From: Hysterium pulicare CBS 123377
Taxonomy: Eukaryota > Ascomycota > Dothideomycetes > Hysteriales > Hysteriaceae
Direction: 5' to 3'
Assembly: GCA_000467715.1 (NCBI GenBank)
Contig: AJFK01000180.1
Coordinates: 62,001 to 126,000, forward strand
DNA: 64,000 nucleotides
A program made the translations under genes and the position numbers. Shown here piece by piece: positions 45,587-57,606 of this stretch (position 1 is its first letter; every line of letters begins with the position of its first letter). A model generated the notes under the pieces. It was not told where the DNA came from. It did no database searches and worked only from the letters and a program-made list of their open reading frames with translations.

Positions 45587-48507
45587 AAATGCGTCGAGGG
45601 GGCCGAAACGAAGGCTTCTTGTACAAGCAGCTCAGAGCGCGCGAGAAGAAGAGTGGTCGAGGGCAGAGGTCATGCGGCGGCTGAGATGGGCTGTTGGGAG
45701 AGACGGTGGTCGAGTGCGAGCCCGGGAGGGTGTGCGCAGGCGTGAGCTGGACGGTGGTGTCGCCGGGCGGGGAGGTTTATTAAAGTGAGCTGGGAGCGTG
45801 GGCGTGGGCGGGAAGGGTGAGGGAAAAGGACCGGGGTTCAACGGCAGCGGCTTTCAGGGTAGCGGTGGTATTATTATACAGAAACGATTCCCATGTACGG
45901 GGCACCTGAATATTAATGGTGACACGGCGTGCTGGGGCACGAGCGTTCGGCAAAGAGGCTTTCTCGTTAAGCGCAAAGGCTGACGCTGCTTTTGCTTGCG
46001 GGCGTGTTGCGGTGGGTTCAGGACGGGCGTGGCACTGCTGAAGCACGCAGAACCAGGCCTTAATACACAGCAACTATCAAACCTCCTGCCGGCCTGATCA
46101 TCCCCATGCGCGGGCGCTGGCTCGAACTGGGGTTGGTGCGCCGACTGCGCTAGAAAACTGGGAGTCCGCTGCAAGAGAACCAGAGAATCCAAGGTCGAAG
46201 GAGGGCTAGCAATCACAGAGTCCCGCTACCCAGCCCGTCGGTATCGCTCACAGGATCACCAGCGCCCTCTGATTTGGCCCGCCGCTAACCTCTGACCCGC
46301 TCTCTGGGGCTGCCCGGAATGCCGGCTCCTCCACTCACCATTCACCCTGACCGTCTCTCCAGCCGGTGTGAGAGGCTGCCCTCTAATGCTCCTCAGGACC
46401 CCTCGCTGGGAACAGGGTCTGCCGCGCTTCGTCCTGCCATTTGGGCCTCCCTCGGGCATGCGCTGCGGGCCTGTTGTCGTTGTCGTCGACCGCCGCGGTT
46501 GCAAGAAGACACCGCCGTCCTCGAAGCAGATGACCATCAGCACCCTCACTGCAACTGCGACGAGCCACACGCGCATCGCCGTTTCCACTCTGGTTCTGAG
46601 ACCCGGGAAACGTATGTGCGGAACTTGCTTCAGACGCAGCCGACCGGCCTTTCTTCAAACGCCCGGCCATTGACAGAGTGCGTTGATTCAGCAAAGACGA
46701 GGTTGGGACCATACCCAATCAGCAGCAGCCGGTTCCGTCCAAGTTTGCCCATGCCTTCTTCCATTCCATCCCACCCCAATTCTGCTCGAATCGCGAGATG
46801 GCTGCGCGTCCTACAGCTCACCACATGTGCGCAGAGGGGCTTGTCGTCCCATGCTCGTGGTGAACCCCGTACGTGCATTGTGTGGATCCATTACAAAGTA
46901 GTCGCTGCCGTGCCGTTGACTGGAACCACTGTTCCCACTCTTGGTTGATGAGATGTCTGTCACGGTAACAGCGGAGTGACACCGTGTATGTATGTTCGAC
47001 GAGACTGCACACCGTGTTCATCGTTCTTGGACGCGGCATCACCACCTCTTCTTGAGTGGCATCGCCGCGAGCCTTGGCTAAGACAGCTGCGCCTCTCACC
47101 ATCAACCCGGCCGTCCCAGAGATGTGTCTTGGAGGCGTAAAATTTGCAAGCCTGCCCTCGGTCTCCTGCAGCTCTCGCGTCTTCTGGGTCAGTACTGTTT
47201 CCCGGGCTCGGCCATGTGAGGTCACCGCCAACTTCGAGTGATAATAACGAGGCTTGCATGCGAGATCTGGAACCTCAAGCAATGCCACTACCTCCGGGCA
47301 TCGTGAACAGACATTGATCGGGAATGTATGTGTGCTTATGGCACCGCGCCCCGTTCCGCTGCCATGCGCGACAGCACTGCAGCAAGGGAAACCCGGTGCT
47401 CGAGCCCGTTGAAACTGTGCATACTCGAGACTGTAACTGTCGCCTCTGAAGAGGTGAGGAGAGTCCCAACCGGATGGTAAAGCCCAGATTCGCGGGAGCA
47501 GCGAAACACGAGACAAAGACGCTACCGCAGTATGCCCGCCGAGATTGGTTGATCTGCTATGTTGCCCAATAAAATCATGCTGGTCGGTGGCCTCCATCAA
47601 CATCGCTTGCGTATGTACGAAGTGCTAAAGTACATTGCGCAAATCAGAGCGTTGGAAGTGGCACTAAGCGTGGACAGGAGTGCATCCTCATTAACCCAAC
47701 CATCCAGAAATTGCGCTTAGCGTAAGGTTAGCGAAGCTCCTGCAAAGTCAAATTCATAGCCCTACCGCTTTCAGCACGATGGAGGTTGCTTACGAGCAGC
47801 TTGGGGGCGAACTCAATCCTTAGGGCGTCTGATGTGCATGAATCATGTAAAGTTCCAGCCGTGTGGTTCTAAGAATTTAAGCTGCCTGGGATCACGCTTG
47901 CCCATGCCTTTAGCTGCCGTCTTCCCCATACGTGTCGGCAAGGAGCTTGGTGAAGGAGATTGGGCCCGCCGAAGCCACCGACCCCCCATCGCCCCGACCA
48001 GTTGGATGATGACCGCGGCAAATGCGGTGCTTACGAAAGTGCGCGCAGTCCAACTGTCTCGCTTGCCGGATGCGATTTTGCATTACTGAGCAAATGCTCA
48101 GGTAGTGGAAGTCGAACGTCGGAAGGAAACCGTTGGTTCGGCGGATGGGTCTGGCCTTACCAACTTCTTTATTTAATTTACTTAGACTCGGTACAAGGGC
48201 ATCACAGCAAGGTGCCCTCTTTTGGGTAATCCGGATAGTAGCATATAAATTAGGAGAAGGTTAGGCTCGTAGGGCCACGAAGAAAGTCTACCACGAATGG
48301 CCCCCATCCAGGATCTAGGTGGGAAGGGAAGCCCTCTCGTCTCAAATTCGAAACGCTGCGACGTGTGATTTTCGCTTGCTAAAATCCTCTGAGTAGATCC
48401 GTTGAAACCCGTAAAACAGAGTGCTCGTAAAGGTGGATTGCCTTCTAATGGAAATAATGCCGTTGCCGAGGAGGAGTTGTTAGAGGATTCGGCCTGCAAG
48501 GTGACTC
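45587..48507. other. Gene-poor region, left of the inverted-repeat element
   Basis: About 2.9 kb. The first 300 bases are GC-rich and should hold the LaeA-like promoter. A 261-codon minus-strand frame at 46818-47603 is the longest here but has no recognisable domain, signal or splice context. Nothing else supported. Confidence 0.5.
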
Positions 48508-48767
48508 CACGGGGGCGAAATTAGTGTTCGCACCCTTCCCCACTAAACCACAAAATATCAAAACTTAACGTTGAAGTAACTACTCTAAAACTATAAGGCA
48601 TTTATTTTTTTATATAAAAAATTTATTTTAAAATAAAGACTCTTTTAAAGATTATTATTTATTAATTTTATTAATCCTTTTTTATAGGTATAGCAGTGTA
48701 GATTTGCTGTCAAAACCCTAAGTTTTCTGATGTTCTGAGGGGTGCGAACACTAAATTCGCCCCCGTG
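48508..48767. mobile_element. 260-bp MITE-like element with 28-bp terminal inverted repeats
   Basis: The left end (48508-48535) starts CACGGGGGCGAAATTAGTGT and continues to CGCACCC. The right end (48740-48767) is its reverse complement with a single mismatch in 28 bases. A CTC triplet directly abuts both ends (48505-48507 and 48768-48770), fitting a 3-bp target-site duplication. The interior (about 48541-48720) is extremely AT-rich with no open frame. This is the structure of a non-autonomous DNA transposon. The CAC...GTG ends and 3-bp duplication would suit a CACTA/EnSpm-like or Harbinger-like transposase, but the family cannot be fixed from one copy. The near-perfect ends suggest a fairly recent insertion. 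Confidence 0.85.
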
Positions 48768-51700
48768 CTCCTTGGGCTAACGATCTCCGATATTCACCAT
48801 TCACTCCTTTGGCTGAACGCCTCAGTCAATTTCCAGTGCGGTTTTTGATATTGCAATTCCAAATTCCCCTGAAGGATTTGGCGCTTCTGTAGAGAGACTT
48901 AGAGCCCCTTTTTGAGGTTGCAACGCTTCGATGCACTTTCGGCACCAAGGTTGAATTGCAAAATCAGCAACGGTCTGGGTGTTATTGGATATGAAAGATG
49001 GCGAAATCGGTTGCGGGGATCGCAGCAATAAGAAAAGCTGAAGAGGATGTCATCAATTTGATGTGAAACATGGCTGCCCACTAACAAAGCGCCTCGTCGG
49101 CCGAACCAGTTGCCTGGAAATATTCCCAGCCCTTTTAGGATCGTTTCGAACCATCTGCTTGGGAATTCGCCGCTCGGCTCGGCTTCTGAAGGCCCAGCAG
49201 CAAAAGGAAAGAAACCGAACCCGACTGATGTAAGTCGCTGATGTAAGGAATAGATAGGCATCCACGCCTTTGACGAAATGGGAATTGTTGAACAATAAGG
49301 TTTAACAGATGTAAGATTGTAAGAAAGCCATTCGCCAAGGCGACCAGCTTAGGTGACGAAGAATAATAATGTGACATATCAGGTTACACAGAGTCGCTCG
49401 CGTCCGGGTAGGTGGCTCATTAAGCCGGCAATTTGCCAGGAGAAAATGTGGAGTACGTAGTCATCCAGGAGTCGACAACCTTGTCAATAGTAAGGGAAGA
49501 GTGATACGGTTCCTGAAGATGCGAACTAACCATGCTAGAGGGTAAAAGAGGGAAATTTTCGGGAGATACATCCAGATATAAGCAGAAAATGAGTTGCTCT
49601 CGCTTGGAGACTTGCTCTAACAAATGTAAGGTAATATCGTCTCGAACGTATTTGAGGAGAATTTGATCATGATTAAGCACAATGGGCGTAGTAATCTGGG
49701 CTGCGCGGCAATCTTGTAATGACACTCCTTGGCTGGGCGCATACTCAGTTGAGCTTAGCATCATGATTCTAAAGGATAATCTAGCCATCGGCGGATATTA
49801 TAGTAGTTGTCTGCATAGAATCTTGTTATTGGTTGTACTCTGTATAGAAAAAGTGAAGATAGAATCTATGGAGTTATAGCACCCATAGTGGAGCTTACGC
49901 GATATCACGCTTATTCCGCAATTGGAAGCAGCGCTAAGTAGAAACAGATGCCATCACGCGAGCCTACTAGATAATTGAAGAATGTTACCAGCGTGTCCCC
50001 TATCTATTTCGTATGTTCAACACAGTCTCACGTCACGGCTTGTTGCAGCCTTCGAAGTCACTAAAGTCTGTTGGATACCGTCTTCACGCATACGAGTGGA
50101 GCGAGTCACCTTCGGCTGGCCGTTCTATTCATCGACCCAAAAAGCTGCGGGAACCTCATTTGGATGGCAACCGAGTTGATTTGATTCAAGCAAACCTCTA
50201 CTAGCGGTGTGAACGGAGTACGGACAAGCCACAAGCTCAATCTGCATCCGACGAGCGTTAGCTGTGAACGTTCCGCAGCTCTGCAAGAAGCGCCACAACC
50301 GTTTTGACAGCCAGCCCCCACGCAGTCAATACTCTTTGGCCAGGAGTCAGGACTCACGTCCCGACAGTGTGGATTACAGAGAGCCTCGGATATAACCCAT
50401 GCCTTCAGGACATGTTGATGATCATTGTCATCGGCACGGTTACGTGCACCCTGGTGCAGGGTTCGTGAGTGTAATGCTTCTTGGACGGTAGGTCGCTTTC
50501 TCCAGCGAGATGGTGATTGCGGGAGCCCAACAATTCCACAAGGCAAAATCGGGCGTCTTCACGCACCAACCGGTTCAGTTCGTTGTCTTGTACTACGCAC
50601 AAGCGGAAGTTGAACGAGATCGTCAAACCTGAGAACTAATTGCCGGACCGCTGCAGCTTCCAATAGGTCATCTAGGGTACTTAGCCTGGATCATACCTCG
50701 GTGTGAGCTGTGCCTGTCCCTGGATCGTGATGGCTAAATTCGGGGTTGTCGTGTATCCTTGAACAAGCCAACAAAGAATGTTTGTACGACGTGTCAAACC
50801 AAATTTGAAGGAAGCACAAGACGCCGACGAATGTGGCACCTTGAAACAAATGGGCAACGACAATCGTCGGAGAATGTGCATCGGAAACCATCCAACAGTT
50901 CGAGTACTCCCTTCAAGTCGGACTGCGTGGTATGTCGCTCTCAGTATTTTATGTTTTCGGAATTACCAACACTCTTCCTAGTCCTCGAACAAGCATTCTG
51001 GCAATTCTACTTCTTTCCTCCGACGCGATGTGTACTCAAGCGCAGTGGCAACTAGAGGTAAACGCCTCATGGAAAGAAAGTGAAGCGTTCCGTGCAAGTG
51101 CGAATCGTCGATAGGCGATGTTCGGCCGAAGGACTTTCGAACCACATCAATATCTACGCGCCTGACAGTGATTTTGAGGCTTTCTAGCGTGTCATTATAC
51201 CTCTTTCACCACGGAAAAGTTTTGCGTCCAATCATTTTAAGTATGTTGGTGCGAGTAATGTGCGCTTGAAACGAGAGCACGCATGACTTCCTCAAACTTA
51301 GTCGCTTGACCCTTGAAGCTTTGACGAGACTGCTAACGGTTTATAGAAACTTAGGATTTCGCTAAAAGAAGGTAGCTTTCAAAGTTTGGGAAAATTTCTC
51401 CACATTATGAGTACCTCTGATGAATACATGTTCCGCGGAACCCTTGCTTGGCAGCCAGTTCATAGTCATCCCAGTTTTCCGTTAACATACCGGACCGGAT
51501 CGCAATACCCGCCTTTAGCGACACGTGGTTGACAGACCTGAATCATGGCCAAATCATGGGCGGCTAGCAATTGCGCTCTCTCACCTAACCTCACTAACAA
51601 TTTCATGACGAGTCATTTTTGAAATGGTTCGCAGAGTCCCAAGACACTTCAACAAACATCTTTCCTGGAAGAATTGATGCGGGAAACATGATTTCGAGCA

Positions 51701-54484
51701 ATTTACGGCTCCCACACAACCAACCTCCCGGGACGCCAAGAATGATTGCCGAAGCGTTCCATCTCCAATCAAGTGGGAACGCGAGCAACAAAGACCTATG
51801 TGGAGATGATCCCCTTCGAAAAGTGACCTGATTTTGAGGGCTCTTGCCGGATAGAAGTCACTGCTGTGGCGCTGAATACGGGTAGTGTGTTAATATATGC
51901 AGGATTTATCTCCCAACAAACGAGAGCGTCCAGAGATTTGGGAAAGTGTGGACTTTATAAGTTAGAAAAGTCATGGAGGACAGGATCGGTGATCGGTTTG
52001 AGTGCCAAGAAGACCATCATCCCATGCCTCCTATTAAAATCATTCTTCCCGGACCGCGGTTGGCGAATCCTCTACAAACTTCACATGAAAACGGAAGGCG
52101 CGTGAGAGGTCTCTCTTACCCGAGTACCATGCATCTAGTTCCCGCTTGCTGCTTTAGGTCACAAGAAATCTTCGCCGCTTCGAAGATTCTCTCCATAAAT
52201 ACTACTTCCAACTACTACTTCTAAGTATAAGCCAGAATTCTACATGTCTAGAATCATGATCTTGTGTAATAGCCTTGCATATATCCTCTAGAGGCGAGAT
52301 ATGTCATTGAGCTATCTTCAGGTACATTTCATCTATTGCGCAAACCGCAGCGACCTCAACTCGAATCCGTGGACATACCTCAAAAAGTGAGCCTACTATC
52401 ACCAACCTAATCCTCGCTCCTGCTCCAACACAAGCTTGTCTATCAGCATTCATTACCACATCTCGTAACGAATCGTCTAATGGGCTAGTATTTCCTACCG
52501 ACACTTGCTAAATCTGCACATCAAATCCCATCATGCAACACTTTAACTCACAGTTTACTTTCCTTGAACCCAGTCGACAGCACCTGGATGAAAGCACTCC
52601 AACTCACTCTTCTGGCTATGGTGGTTAACGTATTCTTCCGGCCACATCCTTTCTCTACCGTGATCGCCCCGAACACTTGCGAGCTACTCGCCATAAGGAT
52701 CAAATCGCAGTGGCCCTGGGACCGGGTCAAATCCGCCGCATACGGCCAGCTATTTACTTCACGCCTCTGAATGCTTTCCGACCGAGACCGAATAGAGCGA
52801 GAGCGAACAAGTTCGGGCATCCATATTTTGACTCTGCGAAAACACCAGATCTCTGCAATTTGAGGGGGGAGTGGGAACGTTGTGCTTTCGCAGATCAGGC
52901 ATGCACGTTGACGCTTGCTGTACGCTGGGTTCTGTATGCTCTACGCCGTACCCCTTGCTGAGAGGAGGTAGGGTCAAGCCTCTTTCCAGCAGTCTGATTT
53001 TGATATCTGTCGATGAATTCTTTCCAAGTTACACTCAATCTTCATCCGAGAAGCTTAGCTCGCTATCAACGCTCTGAAAATGCTCGGTCGCGATGGAAGA
53101 TACTTAGATCTATGGGATCTCTCCCTTGATAACTAGTGATGACAAGCTCTTCTCTTCCAAGTACAGAGGTACTTGCGTGGGAAGGATACGATTCAAGGCT
53201 CCAAAGTAAAGATGTCTCAGAACTTAAATATCTTATCCGCATGCCTGGAATCCTTCCAAATCAGTGGACCGGGAACGAACGAATATTCTCCTGCAATGCA
53301 TCGGACTTCGTCATGTCCATACTCCCTATGATAGCACAAACCCACTCCCCATAGCCCCACTACCCTCTCATCCCTACTATCGAACTCCATAGAACCCCCC
53401 TCTCTTATAATGTACCACATCATACTCCTCTCCCAATCAAGCCCTTCTCGCCTCCATGCTCGAATACCCGATCTTCTAGATCTAGAGCTGGTCCGGTAGA
53501 TACTTACTCAGCTATTCCGACTTCTGGATGATGGGTACACCAATCGACTTTTGGAATGCGAGGCTAAAGGCAAAGTCGGAGATCCTTCTGCCCGGTGGCG
53601 CGGAGAGAGAGAGAGAGATGGGACAGTGTATGTAGCTGCAGCGAATGGATGATAGACGTGAATGTGGGTATAGAAGGTCAATTTGGAGGGCAGACGCGGA
53701 TGGAGGTGGAACATAGAAAGTCGAGTTCAGCGGATTACGCTTGGATGACGAGAAGGAGTTAAAGGGGGATATCTTGGATCCGATCTCTAGTGACAGTTAG
53801 ATATCCTACCTCACATGGAGAGGTACCATGGGGCGACGTACCGGTTCGAGTATCGTACGAAGATATTCAATGGACCTTCCGTAGTCAGCAGACAACAAAT
53901 CCACATCGAAAAGAGAATGGAAAGAGAGCATCCAAAGAATATTGTGAAGATATTGAATTTTTGCATCGCATGGAATGTTACATCATGCACCATCGACCGT
54001 CGATAATAAAAAGGGGGAATTTGTAAAACTACAATACATCCCATCATCCCCATTCCATGAACTGAATCTGGAAGCGAACTTTGCACACATTGGTATCATG
54101 GACCTTTAGAAACCCCCTTTTTGAAGAACCCCCGTCTCCATGCCCGTCTGCCAGCCAGCCAAAACGCCACTTTCCAGAACTATCCTAAAAAGAGCTATGT
54201 TTGCAACAAACAAGAGTAGTGGGAAGGAATAGGGTTGTTGTAATGCCAAAAATACACATGGAATCTTAGTTTTTTTTTGGGTAGAAGAACAATCAACACT
54301 CGGTCATATACCACATTCGGGACCGTGATATCGTCGAAGAGTAAGAGCCAAAAACCGGTAAATGCCTAATCGAAACCGTTGATAATTGGATGAGAATGCT
54401 AAACTCCGGCTGGTGTTGATCCGATGCCTCCGCTCCATAAACGCCGTGGAAATAATGCAGGACGAGGGAACATGGGTCCCATCG
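48768..54484. other. Gene-poor region, right of the inverted-repeat element
   Basis: About 5.7 kb with no gene I can support. The longest minus-strand frame on the left (49420-49788, 122 codons) has no recognisable content. A GA microsatellite lies at about 53603-53618. The last few hundred bases should be the bHLH gene 3' UTR, including a poly-T tract near 54270. Confidence 0.5.
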
Positions 54485-55912
54485 TTAGTTGCCAACATGG
54501 CCGAAGTTGCCGCGGCCAAATGCTGCCTGCGCTAGCACACAGTTGTTGCAGTCTGGCGCCATGGAACGTGGTTGGATCTCCACGCGGCTGAGTTGAGCCT
54601 TCAGATAGCGAACCTCGTTTTCCAGCGTGTCCCTCTCCTTCACGGTCTCCTCGATGAATGTTTTGGCTGTTGCGAGAATTGTTGCCTTGGACGCCTTGCT
54701 GGCCCCTTCGATATCGGCGGTGCAGGGAGGCTGACCACGTTGAAGGCTTGGAATAACGGAACGAAGGCTCTCGAAGCCATTGTTGAGATTGTTGCGATAG
54801 CGCTTCTCAACAACATTGTGTGGCAGACGACCCTTAGCTGGCTTAGATGATTCATCGTCGCTTGCCTGTTGCGAACGGGGTTCCTCTGGTTCCTCTGGTG
54901 TCGAGATACTGGCACGGCGGGAGCTGTTGGCAGTGGTGTTGACCTTGGGAAACTGACGACCTGATGGCTCGCCGGTTGATGCCGTGCTATCCGTTCGCTT
55001 CATCGTCTTAGGGCGACGTTTGATCTCGACAATACCGAGAGCTTCCGGGCTGAACTCTTCCTTCACATCTTCCGGGGACGACGCGAACAGATATGGGGCG
55101 CATTCACCGCCACAGGTCGCAGGATTCGGATGGGTTCCGTCATGTTTGTTGTTTGGGCACAACGGGGACTCCCAACAGTTTGAGAGTGTATCTTGAGTGC
55201 CCTTGTAGCGCTTAACGGTAGTGTCTGCCTTTGAGTGCGGATCGTTCTCTGTGGTAGAATTCTTGGCTCGTGACAATGGTAAGGCTGGCTTGATAAACTC
55301 TGTCGCGAGGTCATACGGGTTTGAGAAGTCACCACTTGGCTTGGGAAACGACTGAGCGCGCGCTGGTCTCGTGGAGAACGGGGACGGACCAGCCCAAGAA
55401 GCGGTAGACGCCGGGAGAACCTGGTTGTAAGTGAAGGGGCTCGAGGCAGGAATCATGATCGCTCCCGAAGACGAGACGGGTGTCTGATTAGTCGTCTGTC
55501 TCCTAGGGTTGATGGTGACTTCGCTGACGAGCGATCGTTGTTCAGTCGGGATCTCTGGTGGGGAAGCGGAAGAGGAGCCAACACTATCATGGCCGGCGAA
55601 AGGTTGGACTTCGGTGTCGCCTACGAAGAAGTCATTGTATCCGTACAAGTCAGAGAAGTACGGGTCGTTGACTCCGGTGAAAGGATCGTCTGGAGACGAT
55701 AAGTAGGAAGGGTCCAGGCCGAGGAGTCGAGCGGAACCGGTGTCGGAAGTAGTGGTGGATGAGTTTGCAGCGGGCGAAGGTGAGCTGTCGGTCATGCCAT
55801 CGTCGCGGAGGCCCTGGCCTCCATTGGAGAGAAGGTTCCGCCAGTCGTACGACATGACTGTTGACGCGAGGGTCAATTGATTAACAGTCGAGGTCTGTGG
55901 AGACGGCGTCAA
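54485..55912 (-). CDS. SREBP-type bHLH transcription factor
   Basis: A single exon of 475 residues; an in-frame Met at residue 20 (MSYDWRNLLSNGG, 55855) is an equally good start. The first 340 residues are Ser/Thr/Pro-rich and disordered, with an acidic activation-like stretch (DDPFTGVNDPYFSDLYGYNDFF) and a Cys/His cluster (WESPLCPNN...CGGECAPY). The bHLH domain spans about 360-424: basic region RLPHNVVEKRYRNNLNNGF, helix 1 to RSVIPSL, a long loop with QPPCTADIEGA, and helix 2 SKATILATAKTFIEETV. A short leucine-containing helix follows. The Tyr in EKRYR marks the SREBP class, which binds sterol-regulatory elements as well as E-boxes. There is no C-terminal pair of membrane helices, so this is not a membrane-tethered SREBP but a soluble relative such as the SrbB/SAH-2 group. 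That subgroup assignment is inference. Confidence 0.93.
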   Translation of the reverse strand: MTPSPQTSTVNQLTLASTVMSYDWRNLLSNGGQGLRDDGMTDSSPSPAANSSTTTSDTGSARLLGLDPSYLSSPDDPFTGVNDPYFSDLYGYNDFFVGDTEVQPFAGHDSVGSSSASPPEIPTEQRSLVSEVTINPRRQTTNQTPVSSSGAIMIPASSPFTYNQVLPASTASWAGPSPFSTRPARAQSFPKPSGDFSNPYDLATEFIKPALPLSRAKNSTTENDPHSKADTTVKRYKGTQDTLSNCWESPLCPNNKHDGTHPNPATCGGECAPYLFASSPEDVKEEFSPEALGIVEIKRRPKTMKRTDSTASTGEPSGRQFPKVNTTANSSRRASISTPEEPEEPRSQQASDDESSKPAKGRLPHNVVEKRYRNNLNNGFESLRSVIPSLQRGQPPCTADIEGASKASKATILATAKTFIEETVKERDTLENEVRYLKAQLSRVEIQPRSMAPDCNNCVLAQAAFGRGNFGHVGN

Positions 55913-56751
55913 GAGTTATGTCAGTGAAGAGCCAAAGGAGTACCAAGCATTCGAACTTGGTAGAGCAAACAACAGCAGATAGTACGAAGTAAGTGAGTAG
56001 GTGCGTGATTTCACGGTTCGGAGTGCAGTTTGGTTGATAATAACGACGAGTTCTGTGGAGGAAAGAAGGGGAGAAAGATATCGGGTCGAGTATTTCAGGA
56101 GCCCGAGGACACTGTCGTCTCCGAACAGCCTGGGGTGCTAAGTCGGGATGCTCGCAGAAAAGTCGGCTTGAGGATGGTAACGCGCAGGATCGACGAGGCG
56201 GTAGGGCCCGACTTCGAATCTGGACTGTCTTGTGCGTCGACGATCGCTGGGCTGTCGACCGATGAGCTTTTCAGGCGTGTGATAGCAAAGCGTGTCGAGT
56301 TTGAACGGGCCTGCGGGGCCAAGCAAAAGTCATACGACTCCGGAGCTTCATGGCGTGATATTCGGCTCTGGCCCGCCCGTCCTGCCCAGCTCAGCGTCGG
56401 CCCTTCACTTCTCGCCCACTCTCCATAAAGCCATCTCGATTCTCTAGAGAACAGTCCGGGTACCATGAACATTATTTCACAGCTCGATCCAGCTTCTACT
56501 TGAATGAAGGCCTGCAGAGGTGAAGAAGTCGAGCCCGAGCAGTTCGGCTAACGGCGTGCGGGAGAGCGGCGGAGGCGCTTCGCCAATCGCCAACCGTCCA
56601 ATCGGCGCCCAGCCATTCCCCATCCCCAAACACTTCCACAGCAAAGCCTCGTCGACAGCCTCGAACGCGCCAGGCGTTTCTACGTGGCAAGCTTCGCCCA
56701 TGGTGGCGGATATGTTGCATTATTGCAATGTGTGACGCCTGAAAGCAGCTG
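55913..56751. other. Promoter region of the bHLH gene
   Basis: About 840 bases upstream of the bHLH start. A 132-codon plus-strand frame (56030-56428) overlaps an equally long minus-strand frame and neither has recognisable content. Confidence 0.5.
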
Positions 56752-57577
56752 CTACTGTTCCATCACCCCATACTCAAGGAAAGAGGAGACACTTGAAGAA
56801 ACAAGACCCACGTCCGCCGAATCCAAATGTCCAAGTGGCATGACCCCAAGCTGAGATGAACCGCATTCTGGAAGTCCTGGGTAGTGGGGCTGAGGGGATA
56901 TCAAAGTCTGTATTGCGGGTATTGGAGCTTTGGTCCAAGTGTGATGAAGTCCAAAAGCAATATGCCGTTGCCACAGTCTTGGGAGTTCATGTAAAGGTAC
57001 TATAGCGGGCAGTGCTGGCATTGGCTGTACGGCAGTATGTAGATCGAGTAACGCTAGATTGTAAACTGCCGTGTAGAGTACATTCCATGTTACCCAGATA
57101 TTCACCATCATCGAGAAACTCAATTGCCATACTGTACCCCACAGAATAATATGTGCATACTGACATCTAAAAAGCCCCCAAAAGGGTAATCGCTTGCGGG
57201 TAAAACTCTCCGAAATATGCAAACCCGGACGCACATCCAAGAACGGTCTTCTCGAACGTCTTAGCTCCTTCTCAAACCGTTGTTGAAACCTTGCATGAAG
57301 GCGAAGGGCACGACCGTTGCCTGCACGCGACCCCTGAGAGCGGGAGCAAGCGGAGGGGATCAGCCTGCCTCCGCATTTCTCACCCTTCCACGTGCCTGTT
57401 CCCTTTCACTACTTGACCGGGATCGGCAAGTACCCGCGGATAGTGCCTCCACAAACCCAAAGAACCATACCCTACGCAAGCAGTAGTATCGAAACAAGTA
57501 CCGAGCAACCAGCAAGACCAATGCTTGTTTCTAGAGAGACTTTCCCGCAGCGGCTTCAACCCACCATAGGCCTTCAT
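56752..57577 (-). CDS. Doubtful gene: hydrophobic, Trp-rich protein or relic
   Basis: A minus-strand frame is open from about 57333 to a stop at 56752. It can be joined in phase to an upstream exon beginning MKAYGGLKPL at 57577 by an intron 57412-57334 (CAA|GTAGTG...CTCTCAG), giving 248 residues. The middle contains RFQQRFEKELRRSRRPFLDV and then hydrophobic Trp-rich segments (IILWGTVWQLSFSMMVNIWVTWNVLYTAVYNLALLDL). A later LPRLWQRHIAF faintly recalls the 'RRFWGRFWH' block of fungal wax-synthase-like (MBOAT_2) acyltransferases, but catalytic His residues are not convincingly placed. It ends only 30 bases from the RING gene stop, which is tight for a promoter. It may be a real small gene, the decayed remains of one, or chance. 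Confidence 0.25.
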
Positions 57578-57606
57578 GTTGTCTAGAAGACGAACACAGT
57601 CCTCAC

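Noticed and set aside
46319-46948. 209-codon plus-strand frame
   Set aside because: Arg/Pro/Ser/His-rich chance-type composition opposite another long frame; no homology recalled.
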